Assembly (NCBI RefSeq): GCF_030409305.1
Contig: NZ_JAUFPQ010000018.1
Location: 237,410 to 301,409 of the forward strand
Direction: 5' to 3'
From: Halomonas maura
GTDB lineage: Bacteria > Pseudomonadota > Gammaproteobacteria > Pseudomonadales > Halomonadaceae
Length of the DNA stretch: 64,000 bases
The position numbers and the translations under genes are program-made. Of this stretch, positions 24,832 through 32,832 are shown piece by piece (the stretch's first letter is position 1; each line of letters starts with the position of its first letter). The notes beneath the pieces are model-generated. The model made no database searches and was not told the DNA's origin. It worked only from the letters and a program-made list of their open reading frames with translations.

Positions 24832-26003
24832 TTCGTCCCCTCGAGCGCAAAGGGTGCGCCGTGTTCCTGCCACTGGGCATCCGGGACAAGCACGATCTTG
24901 CCCAGGTAGTTGCTGCCGCGATTGACGAAGTAACGCTCGGCCTCGTGCAGCTCGGAGAGCTTGAAGGCCGCGTGCAGCACCGGCTTGAGCCGGCCGTCGC
25001 GAATCCAGTGGACCAGCTGCTCGGCCTCTTCCCGGGTGCCGTGGGAGACGCCAAAGATCTGCACCTGGTAGAGGTAGATGCGGGTCCACATGATCTCGCT
25101 GAGGTTGCCGCCGCTGGCGCCGGCGATCGACAGCCGCGGGTAGCTGTGGCGGCTGTTCATGTCGAAGATCATGGTGTCGATGAAGCGGTCGGTCATCTCG
25201 CCGCCGACCAGGTCCATCACCGCGTCGATGGGCGCGCCACCGGTAACGGCCTTGACCTGCTCGGTGAAGTCCGTCATGTCGTTGCGGTCGAGTACCGCCT
25301 CGGCGCCCAGCGCGAGCAGGGCGTCGGCCTTGTCCGGCTGGCTGAGCGCATAGGGCACCGCCCCGACGATGCGGCATAGCTGGATCAGCGCCGTCCCCAC
25401 GCCGCCGCTGGCGCCGGTGACGAGGATACGTTCTCCCGACTTCACGCCAGCAGCCGTCATCATATGATAGGCGGTCTGGTAGGAGCACATGCCCATGGCC
25501 GCCAGCTCGGCATCGGCCAGGTCGGGATTGGCCACGCTGTGGAACTGGTCCGACGGCACGGCGATGTACTCGGCATAGCCGCCATCGGCGCCATGGCCGT
25601 AGTAGTCCGGCGTCAGGTTGATGTCGCGGCGCTCATCCGCGTAGAGGTTGAAGTCGAGCAGGCCGCGGTCGCCGATCCGCGAGCTCGCGACACCCTCGCC
25701 CACGGCCACCACGCGGCCGACCACGTCGGCGCCCTGGATGCGCGGGAAGGTCAGCGTCGGCGACCCGCCCATGGCGAAGGAGGTCATCTCGCCCTTGTCC
25801 TTGGTCGGGTAGAGGCCCTCGCGCGCCTTGCGGTCGGTGTTGTTCTTCGCCGTGGCCGTGACCCTGACCAGCACCTCGCCGGCGGCGGGGCGCGGGGTGG
25901 GGACATGGGTGTCATGGACCAGCTTGTCCACGTCGCCATGGCCGGTCAGCAGCATGGCGGACATGGTGGCGGGAATTGTTTCCGGCAGGGACTCGGCGCC
26001 CAT
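24828..26003 (-). CDS. MDR-family NADPH oxidoreductase (quinone reductase-like)
   Basis: A 391-residue medium-chain dehydrogenase with a GroES-like N-terminal domain and a Rossmann domain starting RILVTGASGGVGTALIQ near residue 205. It lacks the zinc cysteines and resembles quinone oxidoreductases/enoyl reductases; it is longer than the usual ~330 residues because of an N-terminal extension and an inserted LYADERRDINLTPDYYG loop. ATG 26003 follows GGAGG. Its 3' end overlaps the proline-racemase-family gene by 4 bp, suggesting action in the same pathway. The substrate is unknown. Confidence 0.83.
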   Translation of the reverse strand: MGAESLPETIPATMSAMLLTGHGDVDKLVHDTHVPTPRPAAGEVLVRVTATAKNNTDRKAREGLYPTKDKGEMTSFAMGGSPTLTFPRIQGADVVGRVVAVGEGVASSRIGDRGLLDFNLYADERRDINLTPDYYGHGADGGYAEYIAVPSDQFHSVANPDLADAELAAMGMCSYQTAYHMMTAAGVKSGERILVTGASGGVGTALIQLCRIVGAVPYALSQPDKADALLALGAEAVLDRNDMTDFTEQVKAVTGGAPIDAVMDLVGGEMTDRFIDTMIFDMNSRHSYPRLSIAGASGGNLSEIMWTRIYLYQVQIFGVSHGTREEAEQLVHWIRDGRLKPVLHAAFKLSELHEAERYFVNRGSNYLGKIVLVPDAQWQEHGAPFALEGTK

Positions 26004-26202
26004 TGGCTACCTCCTGGCATTGGCGGTGGGTTCGAGCGCTGACGATACCAAACTCGCGGAGGCACACCATCGGTGTTTTTTTCCGATTTGGCCGCGGCTG
26101 GCTGGGGGTTTTTTCGGCATTCGACTCCCGCTGCCCGTGGCATCGTGTCGGGGCTTATCCGCAGGCAGACCGGGCCGGTGAGACACGGGCTCCCCGGGCC
26201 CG

Positions 26203-26868
26203 TCAGTCGCGGGTGCGGCGCCGGCTGTAGAGACGATAGCCGAGGGCCAGGCTGAAGCAGATACCGGCGGGAATCGTCAGCGCCAGGAAGTGGAGCCAGG
26301 CGAACAGGAGGGCCCCGAAGGCCCCGCCGCCCAGGAAGCCCGCGACGATGGTCAGGAACAGCGCGGCCCGGCGCCGATCGAAGGGGCGCCCCCGCAGGGC
26401 GTGGCCCAGGATGAGGCCGAGGTCGGTGATGATGCCGGTGAGGTGGGTGGTGCGGACCACCGCGCCGCTGTAGGTGGTGGCCAGGGCATTCTGCACGCCG
26501 CAGGCCATCGAGGCGATGTAATGGCCGAGGTAGGCGCCCCCCTCCAGGAAGTATGTCGCGGCGAGCAGCAGGGTGCCCTCGATGGCCAGCAGGGTCTCGT
26601 AGTGACGCCCCAGCTTCAGGGAGCTGCCCGGCAGCAGCAGGCCCGACAGGGCCGCCCCGAGCAGGAAGCTGACCAGGATCGCCGCCAGGTGAAAGGAGGT
26701 GGCCAGCTGGCCGAGGGAGAGTCCCGATCCCAGCAGGGTGGCCGTGCCGGAGAGGTGGGAGATCGCCTGGTGCTCGAAGCCCAGCAGGCCGACGGCATTG
26801 ACGCATCCCGCCGTGAAGGCCAGCACGAAGGCGCCATATTCGACCCATCTTGGCAGCTTGGAGATCAC
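26203..26868 (-). CDS. YoaK/DUF1275 family membrane protein
   Basis: A 221-residue integral membrane protein with about six hydrophobic segments. YGAFVLAFTAGCVNAVGLLGFEHQAISHLSG near the N-terminus and GVQNALATTYSGAVVRTTHLTGIITDLG in the middle are hallmark DUF1275 segments. Family function is unknown; a transport role is often suggested. The gene follows the 2-hydroxyacid dehydrogenase by 32 bp on the same strand and may be cotranscribed with it. Confidence 0.85.
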   Translation of the reverse strand: MISKLPRWVEYGAFVLAFTAGCVNAVGLLGFEHQAISHLSGTATLLGSGLSLGQLATSFHLAAILVSFLLGAALSGLLLPGSSLKLGRHYETLLAIEGTLLLAATYFLEGGAYLGHYIASMACGVQNALATTYSGAVVRTTHLTGIITDLGLILGHALRGRPFDRRRAALFLTIVAGFLGGGAFGALLFAWLHFLALTIPAGICFSLALGYRLYSRRRTRD

Positions 26869-26900
26869 GGGAATTCCTTACGCCTGGAACGGGGCGCCGC

Positions 26901-27881
26901 TCAGGCGGTCCGCCAGGCCGCCTCGTTGACCAGGCTGACGGGGCGCTGCCCCTTCAGCGCCAGGCGCAGGTTGTCCACGGCTCTCTGGGCCATGGCACTT
27001 CGCGTCTCGTGGGTCGCCGAGCCGATGTGGGGGAGGGCCACCACGTTGGTCATGTGGGGCAGCGGCGATTCGGGGGACAGCGGCTCATGCTCGAAGACAT
27101 CGAGGCCTGCCGCATGGATCTGTCCGGTCTCCAGGGCGTTGATCAGCGCCGCCTCCTGGATCACCCTGCCGCGGGCGATGTTGACCAGGATGGCCGATGG
27201 CTTCATCAGGCCGAACTCCCGGGCGCCGATCATGTGATCGGTCTCGGCGGTCAGGGGCACCGTGACGCAGACGATGTCGGCGTCGCCCAGCAGGGCGTCG
27301 AGTTCGCGGCGTTCGGCGCCGAGTTCCGCCTCGAGTTCGGGCTTCGGTGAGGCATTGGAGTAGAGCACCTTCATGCCGAAGCCCAGGGCACCGCGTCGTG
27401 CGATCGCCGCGCCGATGCGACCGAAGCCCACCATGCCGAGCGTCTTGCCGTGGACGTCGCTGCCGAAGTGCTCCGGGCCGATGCTCTGCTGCCAGTCGCC
27501 GCGACGCACCAAGTCCGCCAGCTCCACGGCACGGCGGGCGGTGGCCATGATCAGCAGGAAGCCGGTGTCGGCGGTGGTCTCGGTGAGCACGTCCGGCGTG
27601 TTGCACAGCAGGATGCCGCGGCGGGTCAGTGCCTCGACGGGGTAGTTGTCGTAGCCCACCGAGATGGTGGCGATGGCCTCCAGCTTTGGCGCCATGTCCA
27701 GCAGCTCCGGGGTGATGGTCAGGTTCGAGCCGATCAGGCCATGGGCCTCGGGGAGGGCGGCCCGGAAGGCCGGATCCTCGGAGGAGGCCAGGCCGGTGAA
27801 GTCGCGAACCTCGAACTCCCTGGCGAGCTGGGCCAGTTGGTCATCGCTCAGGCGCCCATAGGCCAGGATGCATTTCTTCAT
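26901..27881 (-). CDS. D-isomer-specific 2-hydroxyacid dehydrogenase (GhrB-like)
   Basis: A 326-residue NAD(P)H-dependent reductase of glyoxylate, hydroxypyruvate or 2-ketogluconate type. The nucleotide loop is VGFGRIGAAIARR. The catalytic Arg is in VNIARGRVIQE, the Glu is in the FEHEPLSPESPL region and the His is in LPHIGSATHETR; all are intact. ATG 27881 follows CGAGGAA. The upstream region carries the palindrome ATCATATGAT at 27921-27930, a candidate GntR-type operator. Precise substrate is not assignable from sequence. Confidence 0.87.
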   Translation of the reverse strand: MKKCILAYGRLSDDQLAQLAREFEVRDFTGLASSEDPAFRAALPEAHGLIGSNLTITPELLDMAPKLEAIATISVGYDNYPVEALTRRGILLCNTPDVLTETTADTGFLLIMATARRAVELADLVRRGDWQQSIGPEHFGSDVHGKTLGMVGFGRIGAAIARRGALGFGMKVLYSNASPKPELEAELGAERRELDALLGDADIVCVTVPLTAETDHMIGAREFGLMKPSAILVNIARGRVIQEAALINALETGQIHAAGLDVFEHEPLSPESPLPHMTNVVALPHIGSATHETRSAMAQRAVDNLRLALKGQRPVSLVNEAAWRTA

Positions 27882-27920
27882 GTGGCGGGTTCCTCGTGGT
27901 GGTGGATGCTCCACTGCATT

Positions 27921-27930
27921 ATCATATGAT
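27921..27930. promoter_or_regulatory. Palindrome upstream of the 2-hydroxyacid dehydrogenase
   Basis: ATCATATGAT is a perfect 10-bp palindrome in the AT-rich patch CATTATCATATGATGTATGAC, 40 bp upstream of the start at 27881 in otherwise GC-rich DNA. The position suits an operator or promoter element. Confidence 0.4.
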
Positions 27931-28151
27931 GTATGACAAAGTCGAGTGCTTCATCGAGCCGAGGGGCGGTCGGCCACCCCCGACACAGGGCCTCGGACCG
28001 CCTGCGTGTCGTCTGCTAGGAGACAGGCTATCGGAAATGGACGGCTATCGCTGCACATCTCGGATGCCGTGAAGCACGGCCGGAAATGACGACGTGCGCT
28101 AACGGCGGCACCTGAAAGGGGCCGGGCATGGGAGGCACGGGGAGGGCGGTA

Positions 28152-28781
28152 ATGCCGACACCGGAGCTGATCCTCGAGGGTCTGCACGCGATCGCCAATC
28201 GCTGGACCCTGCTGGCGATCGCCTGGCATGGCTACTTCGCGCTGCTGCTGCTGGCGCTTTGTGGCGCCCGGTGGCCGGCCCGACGCCATGTTGCCGGCCT
28301 GCTGGTCGTGCCCCTGCTCAGCGTCGGCGTCCTGGCCTGGCGGGAGGCCAATCCCTTCAATGGCGCGGTCTTCCTGGTCGGGGCGGTGGTCCTGGCCGCG
28401 TGCGCCTGGCGTCTGCCGCGGGACCCGGTGAGTCCTGGGCCGCCCTGGGCGCGGGTGGCCGGCCTGCTGGCCGTCGCCTTCGGCTGGGGCTATCCACATT
28501 TCCTGGAGACGGCCGCGCCCCTGGCCTATCTGTATGCGGCGCCCACCGGTCTGGTGCCCTGTCCGACCCTGGCGATCGTCATCGGCGTCACGCTGCTGCT
28601 GGACGGTCTCGGCTCCCGGCTGTGGTCCGGTGGGGTGAGCGGGCTGGGCCTGTTCTACGGCCTGTTCGGGGCGCTGTACCTCGAGGTCGCCCTCGACGGG
28701 GGGCTGGTGATCGCCTCGCTGCTGCAGATCGTGTGGATCGTGACCCGCGCCCATGCCGCCCCGACGGGGCGCGAGCGGTGA
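28152..28781 (+). CDS. Hypothetical polytopic membrane protein
   Basis: A 209-residue protein (217 if the ATG at 28128 is used; the GGGAGG before 28152 favours the shorter form). About six hydrophobic segments are evident, starting with LLAIAWHGYFALLLLALCG and ending with GGLVIASLLQIVWIV. PHFLETAAPLAYLYAAPTGLVPCPTLA in the middle is distinctive, but I do not assign a family. A hairpin follows the stop. The neighbour on the other strand is a VOC protein, convergent. Function unknown. Confidence 0.72.
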   Translation: MPTPELILEGLHAIANRWTLLAIAWHGYFALLLLALCGARWPARRHVAGLLVVPLLSVGVLAWREANPFNGAVFLVGAVVLAACAWRLPRDPVSPGPPWARVAGLLAVAFGWGYPHFLETAAPLAYLYAAPTGLVPCPTLAIVIGVTLLLDGLGSRLWSGGVSGLGLFYGLFGALYLEVALDGGLVIASLLQIVWIVTRAHAAPTGRER

Positions 28782-28817
28782 GGGCATGGTTCGATGCGGC
28801 CAGGTGGGAGAGCGGGG

Positions 28818-28841
28818 CGGCGGCACCGTCGGGTGCCGCCG
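28818..28841. terminator. Bidirectional hairpin between convergent genes
   Basis: CGGCGGCACC and GGTGCCGCCG form a perfect 10-bp stem with a GTCG loop, between the stops at 28781 and 28862. No T tract. Confidence 0.5.
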
Positions 28842-28861
28842 GCAGGGAAGGGCCCTGCCAC

Positions 28862-29452
28862 TCAGTGACGCGGGTCCCACAGACGCCCGCGATGCTCCTC
28901 CTCGTAGCCCATGGTGCCGTAGGGCACGCTGACCAGTTCGAGCTGCATGCCCCAGGGCGCCATGAAGTAGACCCAGCTCAGGCCTTCCATGGGCCCCTCG
29001 CTGAAGGTCTTGGGCTCACCGAGCACTTTCACGTCCTGCTCCTTCAGATAGGCCACGGCCCGGTCCATGTCGTCGACATAGAAGGCGATATGGTGGCCGC
29101 CGATATCGCTGTTGCGGGGTTGCTCGGTGCGCTGGTCCGGCGCGGTGTACTCGAAGATCTCCAGGTTGGTGCCATCCCCGCAGCGCACCAGGTGGGCGGC
29201 GGGGATGGAGGCCTCCGGGTGGACGTCCAGGTTCCCCGCCATCCAGTCGTCCTCGAAGGGGCCGAAGGGCCCGATCGTGAAGAAGGCCCGGCAGCCGATC
29301 ACCTCGACGAAGAAGTCCACGGCGGCCTGACGGTCCGGGACGGTGAAGCCGAAGTGCTGGGGGCCGCGCATGCCGGGCAGCTCGGCGAGGGCGGCCGGAC
29401 TGGTGGCCGTGAACAGCAGGGCGGCGAGGGTACGCTTGGCGAGTGGCGCCAT
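28862..29452 (-). CDS. Secreted VOC-family protein
   Basis: A 196-residue protein with a Sec signal peptide (MAPLAKRTLAALLF, ALA cleavage near residue 23) followed by a complete VOC domain: FGFTVPDRQAAVDFFVEVIG and HHIAFYVDDMDRAVAYLKEQ are the two repeats, and the chelating positions resemble QHFGF, LEIFEY, GHHIAF and MQLELVS. A periplasmic VOC protein is less common than cytoplasmic ones. The gene is divergent from the His-rich lipoprotein genes and shares the 320-bp intergenic region carrying the palindrome at 29622. Activity is unknown; dioxygenase or lyase are possibilities. Confidence 0.8.
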   Translation of the reverse strand: MAPLAKRTLAALLFTATSPAALAELPGMRGPQHFGFTVPDRQAAVDFFVEVIGCRAFFTIGPFGPFEDDWMAGNLDVHPEASIPAAHLVRCGDGTNLEIFEYTAPDQRTEQPRNSDIGGHHIAFYVDDMDRAVAYLKEQDVKVLGEPKTFSEGPMEGLSWVYFMAPWGMQLELVSVPYGTMGYEEEHRGRLWDPRH

Positions 29453-29772
29453 GGTGTGTCTCCTGTGTTGTTGTCGAGGGTGATCCGCGTCACCGTCCAG
29501 GAGATGGCAATCACCGTGCCAGCCATGCGCGAGGCTTTCTTATGGTGACAACTAGCTGTTCTGTAAGGAAGAATCGATCGGCTTACGCGCTGCAGGGACA
29601 CTGCCCGGGGCGGCGTCGTTACACATGACATGTGACAGGTGTCGCAGGTTGTTACCCAAGGGTGTCGGAATGTGTCGTATTGTGGAGACGGCGGTGTCGC
29701 CGCCGTGCCACATGGGGCGACGGGCATCGGTTCGCTAGAATGGCGATCAACCATCCTCTATCTGGAGTTCTT
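29453..29772. other. Divergent regulatory region
   Basis: The 320 bp between the secreted VOC gene and the first His-rich lipoprotein gene contain no convincing coding sequence. They include the palindrome CACATGACATGTG at 29622-29634 and the RBS CTGGAG before 29773. Confidence 0.55.
29622..29634. promoter_or_regulatory. Perfect 13-nt palindrome in the divergent region
   Basis: CACATG-A-CATGTG lies within TTACACATGACATGTGACAGGTGT and is followed by a further half-site-like GACAGGTGTC. Its location between divergent genes suggests an operator. Confidence 0.45.
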
Positions 29773-29967
29773 ATGAGTTGTCGAACCCTGCTGCTCTCGA
29801 CTCTGCTGATCGCCGCCACCTTCCTGGCGGGCTGCAGCTACACGCCGGCGAGGATCAGCTCCGAACCGTTGATCGATTTCGGCGACGGTCACGACCATGA
29901 CCATGACCGTCATCGCCACGGTGGTGGCTTCTGTCCCCCCGGTCAGGCGAAGAAGGGGCGTTGCTGA
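29773..29967 (+). CDS. Small His-rich lipoprotein, paralogue 1
   Basis: A 64-residue predicted lipoprotein. It has a signal peptide with lipobox LAGC (acylated Cys near residue 21), then SYTPARISSEPLIDF, a His/Asp-rich linker (GHDHDHDRHRHGG) and the C-terminal FCPPGQAKKGRC with two cysteines. It is the first of three tandem paralogues. The clustered His/Asp residues suggest metal binding at the cell envelope. ATG 29773 follows CTGGAG. No known family is recognised; the C-terminal CPPGQAK-GRC signature is shared with the next gene. Confidence 0.78.
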   Translation: MSCRTLLLSTLLIAATFLAGCSYTPARISSEPLIDFGDGHDHDHDRHRHGGGFCPPGQAKKGRC

Positions 29968-30006
29968 TCCGGCAGGCCTGATCGTCAATGAACGAGGAGG
30001 GGCGTC

Positions 30007-30297
30007 ATGAACATCTCCAGAGGCGTAGGGCCCACCATGCTGCTGGCGGCCGCCCTGACCCTGGCGGGCTGCAGCTATACCCCGGCGCGGGTCGTGAGCG
30101 AGCCGTTGATCGAGATCGATGGCTACCATGGTGGGCATCATCGCCGCCATGATCACCATGATGACGATTACTGGGAACACTACGGCCATGACCACGACCG
30201 TCACTACGATCGGCGCTACCGCGATCGGGACCACTACCGCGACCGGCACCGTTCCCGCTTCTGTCCGCCCGGCCAGGCCAAGCATGGGCGTTGCTGA
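30007..30297 (+). CDS. Small His-rich lipoprotein, paralogue 2
   Basis: A 96-residue predicted lipoprotein with lipobox LAGC, then SYTPARVVSEPLIEID, a long region rich in His, Asp, Arg and Tyr (roughly residues 40-82, with repeated H-x-H and D-H-D patterns) and the same C-terminal FCPPGQAKHGRC as paralogue 1. GAGGAGGGGCGTC precedes the ATG. The extended His/Asp-rich domain would coordinate divalent metals such as Ni, Zn or Cu; that is inference from composition. It is cotranscribed with its neighbours, with 39 bp to the first gene. Confidence 0.8.
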   Translation: MNISRGVGPTMLLAAALTLAGCSYTPARVVSEPLIEIDGYHGGHHRRHDHHDDDYWEHYGHDHDRHYDRRYRDRDHYRDRHRSRFCPPGQAKHGRC

Positions 30298-30520
30298 GGG
30301 GGCCCAGCGGGATGAGCGGACAGGCGCCGGCACGGTGACGGCGTCCGGAAAGTGGCGGCCGGGGGCACTGGTCGTCGTCATGGGGCTGGTCCTGGCGGGT
30401 TGCAGCTACGCGCCGGCGCATGTCCGGCCCGAGCCGTTGATCGAGATCGACGGCCATCAGGGTGGCCACTCCCGACACCGCGGGCAGAACGACCAGGGGG
30501 AGAACGACAACGCCCAGTGA
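30284..30520 (+). CDS. Small lipoprotein, truncated paralogue 3
   Basis: The third tandem copy. Core features are the lipobox LAGC followed by SYAPAHVRPEPLIEIDGHQGGH. The C-terminal CPPGQAK-GRC is missing and the tail is short and polar (RGQNDQGENDNAQ). From ATG 30284 the product is 78 residues but would overlap the end of paralogue 2; GTG 30335 gives a 61-residue protein with a textbook lipoprotein signal and may be the true start. It appears to be a degenerate or specialised member of the set. The loss of the cysteine tail suggests the role differs or is lost. Confidence 0.6.
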   Translation: MGVAEGAQRDERTGAGTVTASGKWRPGALVVVMGLVLAGCSYAPAHVRPEPLIEIDGHQGGHSRHRGQNDQGENDNAQ

Positions 30521-30597
30521 CCCGGCGTTGCCCCGACACGGCCCCGATTCCACCTCCGCTTCCCGATGCTCCGCCCCGCGGCCAACCCCACCCGGCC

Positions 30598-31704
30598 CTA
30601 GGGAGCCTGCAGGGCCGCTTCCAGTTCCTTCAGCCGGCCCGGCACCAGGGCGTCCTCCACCGCGGTGATGCGCAGCACGTGGCCCAACGACGGATGGGCG
30701 GGGCGGGCGATCAGCTTGCCTTGCTGCAGCATGTCGGCATGCACGCGCCTGGCCAGGTCCGCACTGGCCAGGCGAATGCCGATGAAGTTGGTGGCACTCG
30801 GCAGCACATCGGCGCCGAGCTCGCGGAAATGCCCGGCCAGCCGCTCCCGGCGGGCGATGACGTCGCGGATGTGCCCGTCGATCTCCTCGGGATGATCCAG
30901 CACCACCTCGGCGGCCGCGAGGCTGAGGGTAGAGACGGCGTAATGGATCCGCACCTTCATCATCATGGCCAGGGTGTCGGGCTCGGCGATCGCATAACCG
31001 ACCCGCAGCCCCGCGAGTCCCAGTGCCTTGGACAGCGTGCGGCAACGGATCACCCCGGGCAGGGCCCGGGTGAAGCCCGGGGCCGCGGCGTCGTCGCGGA
31101 AGTCATGGTAGGCCTCGTCCAGCAGCAGCCAGCAGTCCTCGGGCAGTTCCGCGCGCAATCGTGCGACGCTGGCCTCGTCGTGGACATGGCCGGTGGGGTT
31201 GTCCGGGTTGGCCAGGTACACCAGGCGTGCGTCCTGCTGGTGGGCGGCGCGTACCAGGGCGTCGATGTCCGGGGCGAGCCGCTCGGCGTCCTCCCGGTAG
31301 TCGACCTCCACCAGGCGACAGCCCTGGCCCCTGGCGAAATAGCCGAAGGTGGGGTAGGTGCCGGCGGAGCTGACCACGGTGGTGCCGGTCGGGGCGACGG
31401 TGCGCAGGGCCAGCGCCAACAGGCTGTCGCAGCCGGCGTCCACCAGCAGGGTGTCCACCGCGAAGCCGTGGCGGCTGGCCAGGCGCTCGCGCACGCCCAG
31501 GGCCTCGGCGTCGCCATAGCAATAGACGTGCTCCGTCATGGCGTCGCCGAAGTGCTCGCGCAGGGCGGCATGAGGCATGTCGAGCCCCTCGTTGGAGCCC
31601 AGGCGGTGGGCGATCTCGTGTCCCAGGCGCCGCTGCAGCACCCAGAGGCCGGGAAAGGGGTTGTCGGGGCCGGGCGAGGTGAGGTGATCCGGAAAACGCG
31701 GCAT
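30598..31704 (-). CDS. HisC-like PLP-dependent aminotransferase
   Basis: A 368-residue fold-type I aminotransferase resembling histidinol-phosphate aminotransferase. The PLP lysine is in RTLSKALGLAGLRVGYA; the cofactor-binding segments YLANPDNPTGHV and LLLDEAYHDF are present. It is not in a histidine operon: a stand-alone gene next to an AraC regulator. It may therefore be a second HisC-type enzyme acting on aromatic or other amino acids. The N-terminus (LGSNEGLDMPHAAL) is normal, so the start is plausible. Confidence 0.85.
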   Translation of the reverse strand: MPRFPDHLTSPGPDNPFPGLWVLQRRLGHEIAHRLGSNEGLDMPHAALREHFGDAMTEHVYCYGDAEALGVRERLASRHGFAVDTLLVDAGCDSLLALALRTVAPTGTTVVSSAGTYPTFGYFARGQGCRLVEVDYREDAERLAPDIDALVRAAHQQDARLVYLANPDNPTGHVHDEASVARLRAELPEDCWLLLDEAYHDFRDDAAAPGFTRALPGVIRCRTLSKALGLAGLRVGYAIAEPDTLAMMMKVRIHYAVSTLSLAAAEVVLDHPEEIDGHIRDVIARRERLAGHFRELGADVLPSATNFIGIRLASADLARRVHADMLQQGKLIARPAHPSLGHVLRITAVEDALVPGRLKELEAALQAP

Positions 31705-31906
31705 GAATGTCTCTCTCCAGGCGAGGGTGGGTGGGGCTCACCCGAAGGCTACAGGTAGAGCCGCCGGGTCGGCCAGTCGGGTGCGCGGGATGTCCGGGCC
31801 CGGCAAGGCGCCTGGTGCAACGCTCCTTCGCCTCGCCGGTTTGCTTTCTTCACCGGCTCGGCCCATGGTGTGAAGGCGTCTTTTTCGCTTGCCATGGCAG
31901 GGTTGC

Positions 31907-32683
31907 ATGCCCACTCTCGACCTGCGCGCCACCACCCTCGCACGCGAGCACGTGGCCCATGCCCACGACCACCATCAGTTGATCCTGGCCACCAGCGGGG
32001 CCACCGAGCTGTCCATCGAGGGCCACGGCGAACGCATCACCGGCAGTCGTGGCTGCCTGATTCCCTGCGCTCGCCATCACGAGTACCAGGGCGACGGTCG
32101 CAACCGCACCTTCGTCCTCGATATTCCCGCCGCGACCCTGCCCACCTTGCGCGACGGCGGCGAGATCCAGCGGCTCTTCGAGGGTCCGCGGTTCTTCGGC
32201 GTGCCGGCCCGCCTCAATCGCCTGGCCGACAGCCTGATGCAGCAACTCGAGCTGTGCCCGGCCCTGCACAACGAGATCGCTGCCCTGTTGCTGCGCGCCC
32301 TCTACCTGCACCTGCAGTCCCGTCCGTTGGACGCGACGGGCCTCGCCGGCCCGACCGGCCTCGATGGGCGGCTCGACATGTCGCGCCTGGATGCCTGGAT
32401 CGACCGCCACCTGGCCGACGAGATTCGTGTCGACCGCCTGGCCGCGCTGTGCGCCCTGAGTGTCGGCCACTTCCATGCCCGCTTCCGCGAGCGCACCGGC
32501 ATGACGCCGCTGGCCTATGTCCAGCGGCGCCGCCTCGAGCACGCCCGCACCCTGGTCAACCACAGTGGCCTGAGCCTAGGGCATATCGCCTCGCTGGTCG
32601 GCTTCCGCGACCAGGGCAGCTTCTCCCGGGCCTACCGGCGCCAGTTCGCCATCGCCCCCTCCCGGGAACGCCGCCGGGACTGA
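31907..32683 (+). CDS. AraC-family transcriptional regulator
   Basis: A 258-residue regulator: a cupin-like sensing region (LAREHVAHAHDHHQLILATSGATELSIEGHGERI) and a C-terminal AraC DNA-binding domain with two HTH motifs (RVDRLAALCALSVGHFHARFRE and LGHIASLVGFRDQGSFSRAYRR). An ATG at 31889 is also in frame; 31907 is preferred because conserved sequence begins there and an AGGG element precedes it. It lies just upstream of, and in the same direction as, the TRAP/amidohydrolase operon, and back-to-back with the HisC-like gene. It is the obvious candidate regulator of both. Confidence 0.85.
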   Translation: MPTLDLRATTLAREHVAHAHDHHQLILATSGATELSIEGHGERITGSRGCLIPCARHHEYQGDGRNRTFVLDIPAATLPTLRDGGEIQRLFEGPRFFGVPARLNRLADSLMQQLELCPALHNEIAALLLRALYLHLQSRPLDATGLAGPTGLDGRLDMSRLDAWIDRHLADEIRVDRLAALCALSVGHFHARFRERTGMTPLAYVQRRRLEHARTLVNHSGLSLGHIASLVGFRDQGSFSRAYRRQFAIAPSRERRRD

Positions 32684-32772
32684 TCCCGCCATGAGTCTGG
32701 GGCAAGGGCCCCGCAGTCCCGGGCAAGCAGCACCCGTCCAGGCATCCTACCTTGAGGTTCAGTACCTTGCGT

Positions 32773-32798
32773 CGCCGGCGGCCCTTCGGGCGCCGGCG
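32773..32798 (+). promoter_or_regulatory. Strong leader hairpin before the TRAP operon
   Basis: CGCCGGC-G-GCCC-TTC-GGGC-GCCGGCG forms a 7+4-bp stem with one bulged G, 34 nt before the dctP-like start at 32833. No T tract follows, but an AT-rich GATAATAACC does. It may be the read-through terminator of the regulator gene or an mRNA-stabilising leader element. Confidence 0.45.
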
Positions 32799-32832
32799 GC
32801 CGGTCGATAATAACCACAACGAGGTCGAACCC

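Noticed and set aside
27951..28880. 309-codon minus-strand frame
   Set aside because: Antisense to the membrane protein at 28152; low-complexity Gln/Arg/Pro composition and no motif.
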